Under the pieces are notes generated by a model, which did not search any database, had not been told where the DNA came from, and saw nothing but the letters and a program-made list of their open reading frames with translations. A program made the translations under genes and the position numbers. Shown here in pieces: positions 58,301-62,699 of a DNA stretch of 64,000 nt (within the stretch, counting starts at the first letter, position 1; each line of letters opens with the position of its first letter). The DNA is from Heterobilharzia americana (Eukaryota; Platyhelminthes; Trematoda; Strigeidida; Schistosomatidae): the NCBI GenBank assembly GCA_944470555.2, contig OX104131.1:16918515-16982514 (forward strand), read 5' to 3'.

Positions 58301-59312
58301 GAAGCGTGAGTTAGAAGATTTAGGCTAGACCAAAAATATTTCGATGAAACGATGTGCATGTTTAACTTTTCCAAATCGTATCACGATTCAGACGAATAAC
58401 ACCAACTTATTGTTTTGACAAAACTCATCAATGAAGTAACTCAAAAATACTTAAGTTATAAAATAAGGAATATCAGGAAATTGTCCATTTTAGTCGTTTT
58501 CACTTGCAAAGTGAGGTAGTTAACAGGTTAAAATACAACAGCTAGTAAGCGAATCATTTTTTAAAACTTCAGTTTGCAGTGTTCTGCGCTACTTTTTTCT
58601 TAACGGAACTTCTGGTGCTATACACATTAACTTGGAGTATTGAGATACTGTGAACTAAAGGTTGATACTGCTACAAAACAGTGAAAAATGCTGGATCAAT
58701 AGGTCTTATTACTGATATGTCAAAGTCATAATTAATTTTTGGAATACTCTGAGTGAATAACTTATTAAAAGAATTCTTCAGATAATCATATTAGGCCAGT
58801 GTGAAAAGAATTTCTGAATGAAAATTGTTTGACATCAAACCCATCATTAGGCTTAATGCACCAACACATTTCTCAAGTAAAAACCAGAAGCCCATCTTAA
58901 CATCTGTAAAAATTCACTTGGGTTTTGTGGTTAAATGATCCGATTTTGTTTGCTTGGATGGTGGATTAACCTTCGGTGCATGAACATTAACAATACTTAA
59001 CCTCAACATAAAGTGGCCTGTCACAAAACTATATGAACACAAGAGGTTTCCTCACAGAAAAAAAAGTGAACTGAAATTTAAAACTATTTATATCCAACAA
59101 TTCAAACCTAGTTCACACAAAACCAAAGCACAAGAAGCATAGCAAGCGTTTTACTTCTAAAGCAATAAAGCACTGCAATCCTAGATTCAACATAAAAGAC
59201 TCACCAAGAAGTTAACCTGAAGTGTAGATTACAGAAGGGAGTTATAATAGTAAGATAAATTTGTCAATTAGAAATGAGAACAGTGAGTAAAACCTTACCT
59301 TCTGGCTTCCAT
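34064..59312 (-). CDS. PFK: 6-phosphofructokinase, ATP-dependent (N-terminal half, exons 1-5 of a longer gene)
   Basis: Transfers phosphate from ATP to fructose 6-phosphate to make fructose 1,6-bisphosphate in the cytosol. This is the committed, allosterically controlled step of glycolysis, on which adult schistosomes depend heavily. Joined exons 59299..59312, 46852..47116, 41896..42085, 39748..40067 and 34064..34384 give 370 residues with consistent phase. Visible sites: ATP-loop SGGD (37-40), GGDGS (131-135), catalytic GSIDND with base Asp180, SHQR Arg215, MGR (222-224), IPE Glu246, and Arg306/His312/Arg315 of LGHVQRGG. Ser178 replaces the bacterial Thr, as in animal enzymes. Animal enzymes have ~780 residues in two homologous halves. 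The second half is not found in the window, so the gene is cut by the edge or has a >34-kb intron 5. Confidence 0.93.
34790..34895 (-). repeat. ribozyme SINE remnant with C/G homopolymer
   Basis: On the minus strand 'aagtacatccaactgatgtg' keeps the hammerhead stem I and first half of the core (ctgatgt, last A changed). The second half is missing, so it is dead. A run of ten C bases lies at about 34844..34853 on the plus strand. It sits in intron 4 of phosphofructokinase. Confidence 0.45.
35235..36165. mobile_element. head-to-head pair of Penelope-like element 3' ends
   Basis: The left unit (minus, 35235..35840) and right unit (plus, 35850..36165) are inverted copies. Shared blocks are 'aagaagacggaggttatctg', 'tggaaatagagtggagtaa', 'ggcaaacaaa', 'ggaatgtttaag' and 'caatttgtccttaa' or its equivalents. 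The coding end reads 'NPPLGIQ' on the right copy, matching 'NPPLYVQ' of the fragment at 18845..19640. Both copies are 5'-truncated to the last few codons plus 3' UTR and meet near 35845. The left unit is interrupted by a tRNA-like insertion at 35379..35624. All of it lies in phosphofructokinase intron 4. Confidence 0.65.
35379..35624. repeat. tRNA-like fold-back repeat, family T, copy 4, with 9-bp target duplication
   Basis: Flanked by aaattaagg on both sides (35370..35378 and 35625..35633). The left half carries a tRNA-like unit on the minus strand: A-box 'gtagatcaattggtagagca', and B-box 'ggttcaaatcctgctgtgg'. The right half carries a shorter plus-strand unit 'agagcaccgggccggaaac' with 'tttgaatcctgccacggcc'. 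'ctgggtgatgactgaaggtg' (35439..35458) is the family tail. The duplication indicates a real insertion event of the whole fold-back. Confidence 0.7.
36329..37322 (+). mobile_element. RTE-type (SR2-like) retrotransposon, second copy, 5'-truncated
   Basis: Starts abruptly within the RT region ('gctgccgcctactatcaccg') and is almost identical to 22800..23796. It has the same THDD in place of the palm F/YADD, the same stop between 36823 and 36870, and the same C-terminal frameshift. Differences include four ACCTAC units (36665..36688) instead of seven and a handful of substitutions. Both copies therefore descend from an already defective source or share conversion. It ends in an AT/TAA-rich tail. 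It lies in intron 4 of phosphofructokinase. Confidence 0.8.
37500..37865 (-). repeat. dispersed repeat related to family Q, longer form
   Basis: 'ggttacagatacaccttgttgacgag', 'gaaacctaggtcaagcgggg' and 'ttacctccaaccaagtaata' (37757..37850) repeat the family Q unit on the plus strand. The part before it ('ccaccaaactaggaggctta', 'caacatgaagttggttactg') matches 24965..25060, inverted in part. No coding potential. The open frames there are shadows. Confidence 0.5.
38470..39155 (-). mobile_element. RTE-2 retrotransposon, 3' fragment, strongly decayed
   Basis: The minus-strand frame 38889..39116 gives '[19 protein letters not shown]', '[20 protein letters not shown]'. These are the post-palm blocks of the RTE-2 family. 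The rest, down to 38470, corresponds to the SETW and C-terminal blocks with many stops. It sits in intron 4 of phosphofructokinase, in the same orientation as the gene. Confidence 0.65.
39748..40067 (-). CDS. PFK: phosphofructokinase exon 4 (catalytic exon)
   Basis: 320 nt encoding the end of codon 157 through residue 263. The acceptor is tgttacag. The donor is atg|gtaggt, and a second GT four bases downstream would break the frame with exon 5, so the first is chosen. It holds the catalytic '[20 protein letters not shown]', 'SHQR', '[12 protein letters not shown]' and 'WVFIPE'. Sequence upstream of the acceptor stays open to 40194 but is intronic ('[15 protein letters not shown]' has no counterpart in the family). 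It ends just before the short variable loop that exon 5 continues. Confidence 0.95.
40590..40800 (+). mobile_element. RTE-2 C-terminal scrap
   Basis: 'aaaatgtggcatcggtctatgaagtctctg', in three pieces with 'ggtttgagtcatgttgg' and 'gaaatcgatggttggagatt', follows the order of the [10 protein letters not shown] / GLS.VG / WLETLDD blocks at the end of the RTE-2 polyprotein, with stops. It is a short, dead fragment in intron 3 of phosphofructokinase. Confidence 0.5.
40801..41895. other. rest of intron 3, no feature seen
   Basis: AT-rich. The minus-strand open frame at 41434..41694 (86 codons) has no PFK similarity and no acceptor/donor pair giving the right phase, so it is left out. Confidence 0.5.
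41896..42085 (-). CDS. PFK: phosphofructokinase exon 3
   Basis: 190 nt encoding residues 94-156 and the first base of codon 157. The acceptor is cgatttag and the donor is tcaa|gtaagc. It begins '[20 protein letters not shown]', joining in phase 0 to '...GILQA' of exon 2, exactly as in animal enzymes. It contains '[15 protein letters not shown]' with Asp133 and Ser135 of the ATP/Mg site. Confidence 0.96.
42890..43045 (-). repeat. ribozyme SINE, copy H5, core broken, GC-richer
   Basis: On the minus strand, 'cgtggcatagtggataccgc' (A-box-like), 'ggtgggcacgaggttcgag' (B-box-like), then the hammerhead zone 'gcagatgacgtgtcccaagt' and 'gaatgcgcatcctggactcc'. Here the CUGANGA half is changed to atgacgt and GAAA to GAAT, so it should not cleave. 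The plus-strand open frame 42903..43106 is a shadow. It lies in intron 2 of phosphofructokinase. Confidence 0.65.
43280..43445 (+). repeat. ribozyme SINE, copy H6, second core half mutated
   Basis: Head 'cagctacctagtgaataaca', B-box 'tgggtccgagtgtcagtgag', linker 'ggtgcaggtacattcag', then ctgatga, stem II 'gtcctaaatagaac', and aaga in place of GAAA. The downstream triplet is GTT followed by 'gtggattt'. Loss of GAAA should abolish cleavage. It lies in intron 2 of phosphofructokinase. Confidence 0.75.
44212..45535 (-). mobile_element. RTE-2 retrotransposon, 3' half, copy B (with nested insertion)
   Basis: The minus-strand frame 45047..45586 reads '[19 protein letters not shown]' (the palm YADD is YAND), '[17 protein letters not shown]', '[13 protein letters not shown]' and '[11 protein letters not shown]'. 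The remainder to 44553 matches copy A at 28860..29790 almost base for base. A 202-base insertion at 44343..44544 splits its 3' UTR. Asp-to-Asn in the palm and frameshifts make it inactive. It lies in intron 2 of phosphofructokinase, on the gene's strand. Confidence 0.75.
44343..44544. repeat. inserted SINE-like unit with palindromic ribozyme remnant, 8-bp target duplication
   Basis: Flanked by aaatataa at 44335..44342 and 44545..44552. The sister element at 28865 has a single uninterrupted aaatataa, so the empty site is visible in the same window. The insert starts with a palindrome: 'atcgtggctagcagtggaat' at 44351..44370 against 'attcctctgttagccacgat' at 44396..44415, around 'aaataggatgaaatgcgcat'. 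The latter is the second half of a hammerhead unit. The remaining 125 bases ('gaggcatccgtacaggagcc', 'ggccgatcagttcggtccaa') match nothing I can name. Confidence 0.75.
45536..46851. other. remainder of intron 2, no feature seen
   Basis: AT-rich, including 'acgctagtggcagttagaca' and other unremarkable sequence. The plus-strand frame 46585..46791 is not supported. Confidence 0.45.
46852..47116 (-). CDS. PFK: phosphofructokinase exon 2
   Basis: 265 nt: one base completing codon 5, then residues 6-93. The acceptor is tattttccag and the donor is ggct|gtaagt. It carries '[20 protein letters not shown]' (ATP phosphate loop), '[18 protein letters not shown]' and '[11 protein letters not shown]'. An internal Met (residue 16) or the TTG before it is not taken as the start, because the frame is open back to the splice site and the preceding residues [10 protein letters not shown] fit a protein-coding extension. 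Confidence 0.95.
47270..47655 (+). mobile_element. RTE-2 3' end fragment
   Basis: 'gaaaccgctgcttggagact', 'gacatggttcagaataggtc' and the long 3' UTR 'catcttaaacatcctctc', 'ctcatctgatgtagtgatct'-like sequence match 54330..54590 and 55915..56170. It ends at an ATT repeat (47662..47682) shared with the oppositely oriented fragment that follows. It lies in intron 1 of phosphofructokinase. Confidence 0.65.
47683..47880 (-). mobile_element. RTE-1 3' end fragment, tail-to-tail with RTE-2
   Basis: The minus strand encodes '[20 protein letters not shown]', '[20 protein letters not shown]', 'ALCSIRNPR', the C-terminal end of the RTE-1 family, in one open frame. It stops near 'agtcccttgggttcctaatg', the family 3' end, followed by (ATT)n. 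The frame here is cleaner than in the copies at 23500..23766 and 37000..37280, which are shifted. Confidence 0.75.
47885..50230. other. no gene recognised; scrap of family G at 49230
   Basis: AT-rich intron 1 sequence. 'actcttcagtagtgctcgcc' and 'catggcgagcacgttagtac' (49229..49300) resemble inner parts of family G repeats. No exon seen. Confidence 0.4.
50235..50395 (+). repeat. ribozyme SINE, copy H8
   Basis: Head 'actcagtagcctagggtttg', B-box-like 'gctaagtttgagtttcagct', linker, hammerhead zone, then 'cggactccactactaacc'. It lies in intron 1 of phosphofructokinase on the opposite strand. Confidence 0.7.
50323..50370 (+). ncRNA. hammerhead ribozyme, core present, stem I eroded
   Basis: ctgacga and GAAA are both present, and stem II 'gcccctagtaggaa' keeps CC/GG pairing. 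The cleavage triplet is ATC before 'gcggact'. Stem I between 'agtcag' and 'gcggact' has mismatches next to the cleavage site, so activity is uncertain. Confidence 0.55.
50950..51185. repeat. TIR/fold-back repeat, family G, compact copy
   Basis: The left end 'gatttcaggttggcattcat', 'cacgga' and right end 'gtccatgaagaataccaacc', 'tgagat' are inverted copies. Only the right arm keeps 'ggagtcccatactaagatga', 'ccagtgctaccaggtttcca'. The interior has an A-box-like 'gagtagcttaatgataatgt' and B-box-like 'aggttctctgttccattcc', that is, a tRNA-derived core. Confidence 0.65.
51805..52250 (+). mobile_element. RTE-1 3' fragment, diverged
   Basis: 'ttggcgcattacgaaaagca', 'ttccaataaactacagacat', 'tcgatactgaagatcagatg', 'aacaaggaactctgg' and 'atgcagaagaaggtggagat' follow the order of 23385..23760. 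The end 'gaagccctatgtcctactag', 'gaacccatagggcg' precedes (AAT)n. More substitutions and indels than the other copies show it is older. Confidence 0.75.
52950..53115 (+). repeat. ribozyme SINE, copy H9, complete but cleavage site mutated
   Basis: Head 'cccagtgttctactggataa', B-box 'ccgggttcgagtctcagtga', linker 'cactggggtgcaggtacatc', then the hammerhead zone 53054..53097. ctgacga and GAAA are intact, but the cleavage triplet is GCC (U16 changed, outside the NUH rule) and the downstream stem I strand reads 'ctcaact' instead of ctggatt. It should be unable to cut itself. Confidence 0.75.
53690..54600 (+). mobile_element. RTE-2 retrotransposon, 3' half, decayed
   Basis: '[20 protein letters not shown]' and '[11 protein letters not shown]' (53722..53830) match the post-palm block of RTE-2. 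Then come degraded post-palm blocks, a 'cagctcaaataagtaggatg' stretch equivalent to the [12 protein letters not shown] region, 'cagactttaggcgacgcggc' and a 3' UTR to about 54600. Frames are broken throughout. It is in intron 1 of phosphofructokinase. Confidence 0.65.
54790..54992 (+). mobile_element. LTR-retrotransposon integrase core fragment
   Basis: Shifting plus-strand frames give 'VLVDAF', then '[20 protein letters not shown]' and '[20 protein letters not shown]'. This is the VDA.S.W.E ... F..Y.LP....DNG.QF pattern of the retroviral-type integrase catalytic core in Gypsy-like elements. Two of the three catalytic acidic positions (D of VDA, D of DNG) are visible. The fragment ends right after QFA. 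No LTR is recognisable nearby. Confidence 0.55.
54993..56640 (+). pseudogene. decayed coding-like stretch, probably retroelement-derived, split by an RTE-2 insertion
   Basis: The plus strand has blocks of protein-like sequence in changing frames: near 55147..55245 ('[20 protein letters not shown]'), 55700..55900 ('[20 protein letters not shown]'), and, after removing an insertion at 55909..56189, '[17 protein letters not shown]' and '[20 protein letters not shown]', '[18 protein letters not shown]' (to 56499). The basic, lysine-rich make-up would suit a nucleic-acid-binding ORF1 protein, but I cannot name it. Minus-strand frames 54978..55310 and 55007..55273 are treated as shadows. It is inactive in any reading. 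Confidence 0.4.
55909..56189 (+). mobile_element. RTE-2 3' end insertion with 14-bp target duplication
   Basis: 281 bases: 'ccagtggttggagactctag' (C-terminal codons), then 3' UTR and GAT repeat tail at 56178..56189. Flanked by aattcttgtcaaaa at 55895..55908 and 56190..56203, a clear signature of target-primed insertion with strong 5' truncation. Confidence 0.88.
56735..57240 (-). mobile_element. RTE-2 3' fragment, copy C
   Basis: The minus-strand open frame 56922..57221 reads '[20 protein letters not shown]', '[20 protein letters not shown]', '[13 protein letters not shown]' and '[20 protein letters not shown]', the intact C-terminal block of the RTE-2 polyprotein. The 3' UTR runs to about 56735 and ends in an ATC/GAT run. 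It abuts the unrecognised coding-like block upstream at 57240. Confidence 0.8.
57240..57530 (-). CDS. coding-like block, unknown protein (possible exon or retrocopy)
   Basis: An uninterrupted minus-strand frame of about 97 codons with normal amino-acid composition: '[20 protein letters not shown]', '[20 protein letters not shown]', '[18 protein letters not shown]' and '[19 protein letters not shown]'. It starts after an in-frame TGA. A possible acceptor (gttgag) lies just before codon 1, and no convincing donor lies before the RTE-2 fragment begins. It does not resemble phosphofructokinase or any retroelement block I know. It could be an exon of a second gene, a pseudogene broken by the RTE, or a captured piece. 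Confidence 0.4.
57541..59298. other. start of intron 1, no feature seen
   Basis: AT-rich. The plus-strand frame 57561..57758 is not supported. I see no repeat arm or domain. Confidence 0.45.
59299..59312 (-). CDS. PFK: phosphofructokinase exon 1 coding part (14 nt)
   Basis: ATGGAAGCCAGAAG followed by gtaagg. The 14 bases leave phase 2, and the first G of exon 2 completes Arg5, giving MEARR-FERRS. The ATG has A at -3 and G at +4, and an in-frame TAA lies 21 bases upstream, so no longer start is possible in this exon. The 12.2-kb distance to exon 2 means the assignment rests on phase, splice and start context rather than on protein similarity. A nearer start exon cannot be excluded. Confidence 0.6.
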
Positions 59313-59760
59313 TTTGTGGCTTATAGTATGTTAGGCAGCTAAACAATGATTACGCTCGTGGGATTGATTGCTAGAATCTATCAGACAAGTGCTGTTTTAC
59401 GTCTCAACTAAGTCACGTACAGCAAATAGAAAACACTATAAAGAAACGCGCATTACAAGTAGCTTTAAATAGTAAGTTGAAACAAACCTTCAAACCTCAA
59501 AAAGATCAAGTTTGTTCAATAGATACTTTATGAAGCTTCTATGTGACTTGCTGACTGTGTCAAGTTAAAACCACGTGGCCAAAATGGTAATCAATTACCC
59601 TACTATAGCTGAAGCTATAGTAGCAACTGTATTGTTGTTTCACTGCCTTAGGTATAAAACTTTACTTTCGAAATAGCCATTAATCTTAACCATACTACAA
59701 TATAGTAATTGTTTGATTCAAGTCCACATCAGTTCAACCTCTATTATCTTTATAAGCATT
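59313..59760 (-). promoter_or_regulatory. presumed 5' UTR/promoter side of phosphofructokinase
   Basis: No TATA box can be placed with confidence. Eight bases before the ATG lies 'ctaacatactataag', a good branch-point and AG pair that could be a 3' splice site for a leader exon or for spliced-leader addition. An E-box CACGTG lies at 59571..59576 and a perfect 24-base palindrome at 59600..59623. All roles are inference from position. Confidence 0.3.
59600..59623. promoter_or_regulatory. perfect 11+11 palindrome upstream of phosphofructokinase
   Basis: ctactatagct, two bases, agctatagtag: both arms match exactly. It lies about 290 bases before the proposed start codon. It could be a dimeric protein-binding site or a small hairpin. 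No known factor is assigned. Confidence 0.5.
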
Positions 59761-60509
59761 CCCACAACATTTCGTCAACTTGGGGTTACGTGTTGTTTCC
59801 ATGTTCGCAACCAGGGCTGTAATTATTTTTAGGGGTCAAAATTAACTGTGGTCGGAAACTAAACGTTTGTTCCTTTCAAAGTTGTCTTGGGATTAGGATA
59901 GATGAACAGACCAACCATTTGCTGTTTGCACTCGTCAAATACCTACGAGTGAAGAAACAAGGAAAAACACAATTGGGCGACCAGGTGTAGACTATTTGCC
60001 TGAAGAATCGTATCGATAATCCTGTAAGTGTAAGCCAGCTGGTCAAGGGATGGTAATCGAGTGACGCAACTTAACATGAAGGAGTGCCGAACGGCATGGA
60101 CAGTTCACTATGCTGCTTCAACCTAACAAAACCTGCTGAAGTTATGGCAGTCACATCCAATGTAGGGAGCTATCGAGCCATAGTCCGGGGGTTTCGGAAA
60201 ATTGTTTGCTATCACAAACCTAGCGGTGCAACCCCTTGTTCAATGTATTATGTTTAAGCATATTTAACTGGCTGCTTGACCGGAAATTCATGAGTATCAC
60301 CAGGTCGCCATCATATACTGGATACTCTTTAGTATTCTGAAAAGTAGTTTCCTGCCACACCTTGTGATAGCCTTAGGATGAAGTTGATTGACGGCTAAGG
60401 CTTTGTTCTGATACCGTTAATACAAGTGACTAGGGTTCAGTAAACATTTAACCAGATCTTTATCACTGACTGAGAGACACGCAAGGGGAAGTCAGGCTGT
60501 TGTTTGTCT

Positions 60510-60830
60510 TACTGCCGCTGCCGTCTCAACCTCTGTTTTTCATGTTTGCCGTGGGTTGAAAAGCGAGTGTTCTAAATCACTGATTATTCCGGCCTTCAAG
60601 AAGGGTGAAAATCACACAGGAATCAGCCTGATGAACGTAGCATCTAAATTTCTGGGTTCTATGACCCTCCGACGCCTGCGTGGAGCTCCAGAATAGCAAG
60701 TCCAGGAAAACCAGGCAGGGTTTGGTCGCGGATGCGGGTGTGCCGGCGAAATATTCAAACTTTGCCTGGAGTCTGGGAGACAGGAGTTCGTTCCAGTTCA
60801 ACGCCGTCAAGAACCTTAGGTAACCCCAAA
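60510..60830 (+). mobile_element. RTE-type reverse-transcriptase N-terminal fragment
   Basis: Plus-strand frames give 'CSKSLIIPAFKKGENH', 'GISLMNVASKFLGSMTLRRL' and 'QENQAGFGRGCG', the opening blocks of an RTE reverse transcriptase ('IP.FKKG', 'RGISL..V.SK', 'QAGFR.GRGC'). A TAG interrupts it and the frame is lost after 60800. The minus-strand frames 60577..60870 and 60881..61177 are shadows. Confidence 0.6.
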
Positions 60831-61169
60831 AACCTATAGCCACTGGTGGCGAAGAGAATCTGTAAGCCAAGGAGCATGCGTCACCAAAGGTCCGAGAGGA
60901 GAAATCCTCTCTGGACAGGAGATATCCAAAATGTTAAGCACCACCCTTGACACACAGCCCAACATTCCGTCACGAAAGCACGCATTTTCACTGCCTGAAC
61001 AGCACCCAACGTCATCCTATGCGGCAGAGTCACACTAAGAGCAGATAGCTCATGCTGTCGTCCACGATAAGCTGTCAAAGCTAAGTACGAGAAAATTCTC
61101 AGGATGCTACGGCATTCGCCTGCTTCGAAACAGTGTGTGGGTACCCTTTGTGGACTACTCTGCAATTTT

Positions 61170-61562
61170 TGGAACAATTCTTAGATGAACGAGGAAATGG
61201 GTCATCCCATATCCCATCTTCAAAGGGGAAAACAGGTGAAACCTGAGTTGCTAATGACCCACAGCACCCAAACTAGTAATATCAAAATGATGGAAAGCAC
61301 GATAAACGACCGCATCAGAAAATATCTGGACGTGAAGCAACCACTCAGTGGTCCCCACCATAGCTTCCGAAAGAGCAGGTTCTGTGCCTCCAACTTCCTG
61401 ACAGACCGTGGCTACTGGACGGTATGCTGTGACCCCAATATTCCCGTCCACGCGGTTTTCCTGGACTTCGTCAAAGCCTCAGACAGAGCCCCTCCATACA
61501 CCATCCTGATGCGCAGAATGGTAGGGTTGGGTATCCGTGGAGAGGCGCTGTCGCGGCCGTAG
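61170..61562 (+). mobile_element. CR1-type (SR1-like) reverse-transcriptase fragment
   Basis: Plus-strand frame 61185..61562: 'MMESTINDRIRKYLDVKQPL', 'HHSFRKSRFCASNFLTDRGY', 'VHAVFLDFVKASDRAP' and 'RRMVGLGIRGEAL'. These match the L.S..QHGFRK.RSC.TNLL, VD.V.LDF.KAFD.VP and L...G.RG blocks of CR1-like elements. The first palm Asp (FLDF) is present, and the second palm motif is lost with the segment that should follow 61562. Confidence 0.65.
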
Positions 61563-61569
61563 AACGACT

Positions 61570-62037
61570 TATTATCATCATTATTTGTTATTTATCCCTT
61601 GGGTTCCTAATGGAACATAAGGCTTCAGTGGGACGTCTCCAGCGCACTCTGTTCTTGAAATCTTTTGAACCCGACTAATAATAATAATAATTATTATTAT
61701 TCCTGAATATACAGGCACACACCATTTTTACAGGCATGAATAAGTTTATGTACAAATTACATTCATCTTCATGGAGGGTAATCTGAATCCCTACCCACTG
61801 TCACTAGAAGATATAAGTGCTGCATGTTCATACAATAGAACACCCCATCAGAATAAGTGCGGTTCCACGACAGCCCAGAAGTTCCCATTTCTTCCTCGTA
61901 CAATCTCCTCCATGTCACCCTCGGACGCCCAACTCGCCGTTTCCCGTCTGGGCTCCATTCGAGGGCCTGACATGTGATGTCCCCAGTCGGCCTTCTCAAT
62001 GCACGCCTAATCCATCTCCACTTCCTTCCACCTCTTT
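61570..62037 (-). mobile_element. RTE-1 3' fragment nested in the CR1-type element
   Basis: 3' end at 61590 ('cccttgggttcctaatggaa'). The C-terminal codons '[20 protein letters not shown]' lie upstream on the minus strand (61900..61975). About 185 bases of unrelated sequence with a TAA/ATT run (61676..61860) separate the last codons from the rest. It splits the CR1 fragment into 61170..61562 and 62038..62690. Confidence 0.7.
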
Positions 62038-62690
62038 TATACAGCGGCTGAGAAGGACCTGGGTTTAATAGTGACGGGAAAACTGCACACCGGTTCCAAT
62101 TACCCAAGATATGCCTCGAAAGCATACGGCGTGCTACACTTAGTGCACAGACAACAAGGTGCCCCCGCCCTACAGAGGCTTTTGAAACCCCACAAGGCCA
62201 TCATATGACCCCACTTGGAGGTCCGCAGCATCCTCCCCCCACCACACCTGAAAAGAGGCACGTGCCTGCTGGAGAAAGTTCAGAGGCGAGCCACAAGGGG
62301 TGTTGTCAGGGTCTGCCAAAAGCCACGACAGGATGTGCTAAAAGACCTAGACCTGTACTGTTTTAGCTGATAAAGGTTACCAGGTGACTTCATAATGGCT
62401 TGCCAAATACTGAATAGCCCAAGTCACCCAAACAGATGAATGCTAAGGAGTGGCCACTTTGGTGATCCCCATGGAAACCCCAAGTGAACCACCAATCGAA
62501 GGTCAACAACTCGTATGCGTTCACATTTCTTCCCTCATCGAGTCTGTAGGCATTGGAATGCATTTCCAGCAGGGGTAGTCTCTGCCCCATCTGTTGAAAG
62601 TTTCAACAAAAGGCTAGATAGTTACTCAGAGACCCACAGTTTAATCTCATCTAGTTGGAATGCTAACTAGATAGAAGAAGTCAACAACTG
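62038..62690 (+). mobile_element. CR1-type (SR1-like) C-terminal region and 3' end
   Basis: The plus strand gives 'AAEKDLGLIVTGKLHTGSNY', 'ASKAYGVLHLVHRQ', 'PHLEVRSILPPPHLKRGT' and 'LLEKVQRRATRGVVRVC'. These are the EKDLG..V...L..S..C, A...LG..., PHLEYC...W.P and LE.VQRRATK blocks of CR1-type polyproteins. Stops break it ('AII*', 'YCF*'). Its end near 62690 is followed by GC-richer sequence. Confidence 0.7.
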
Positions 62691-62699
62691 TCGCACCAT

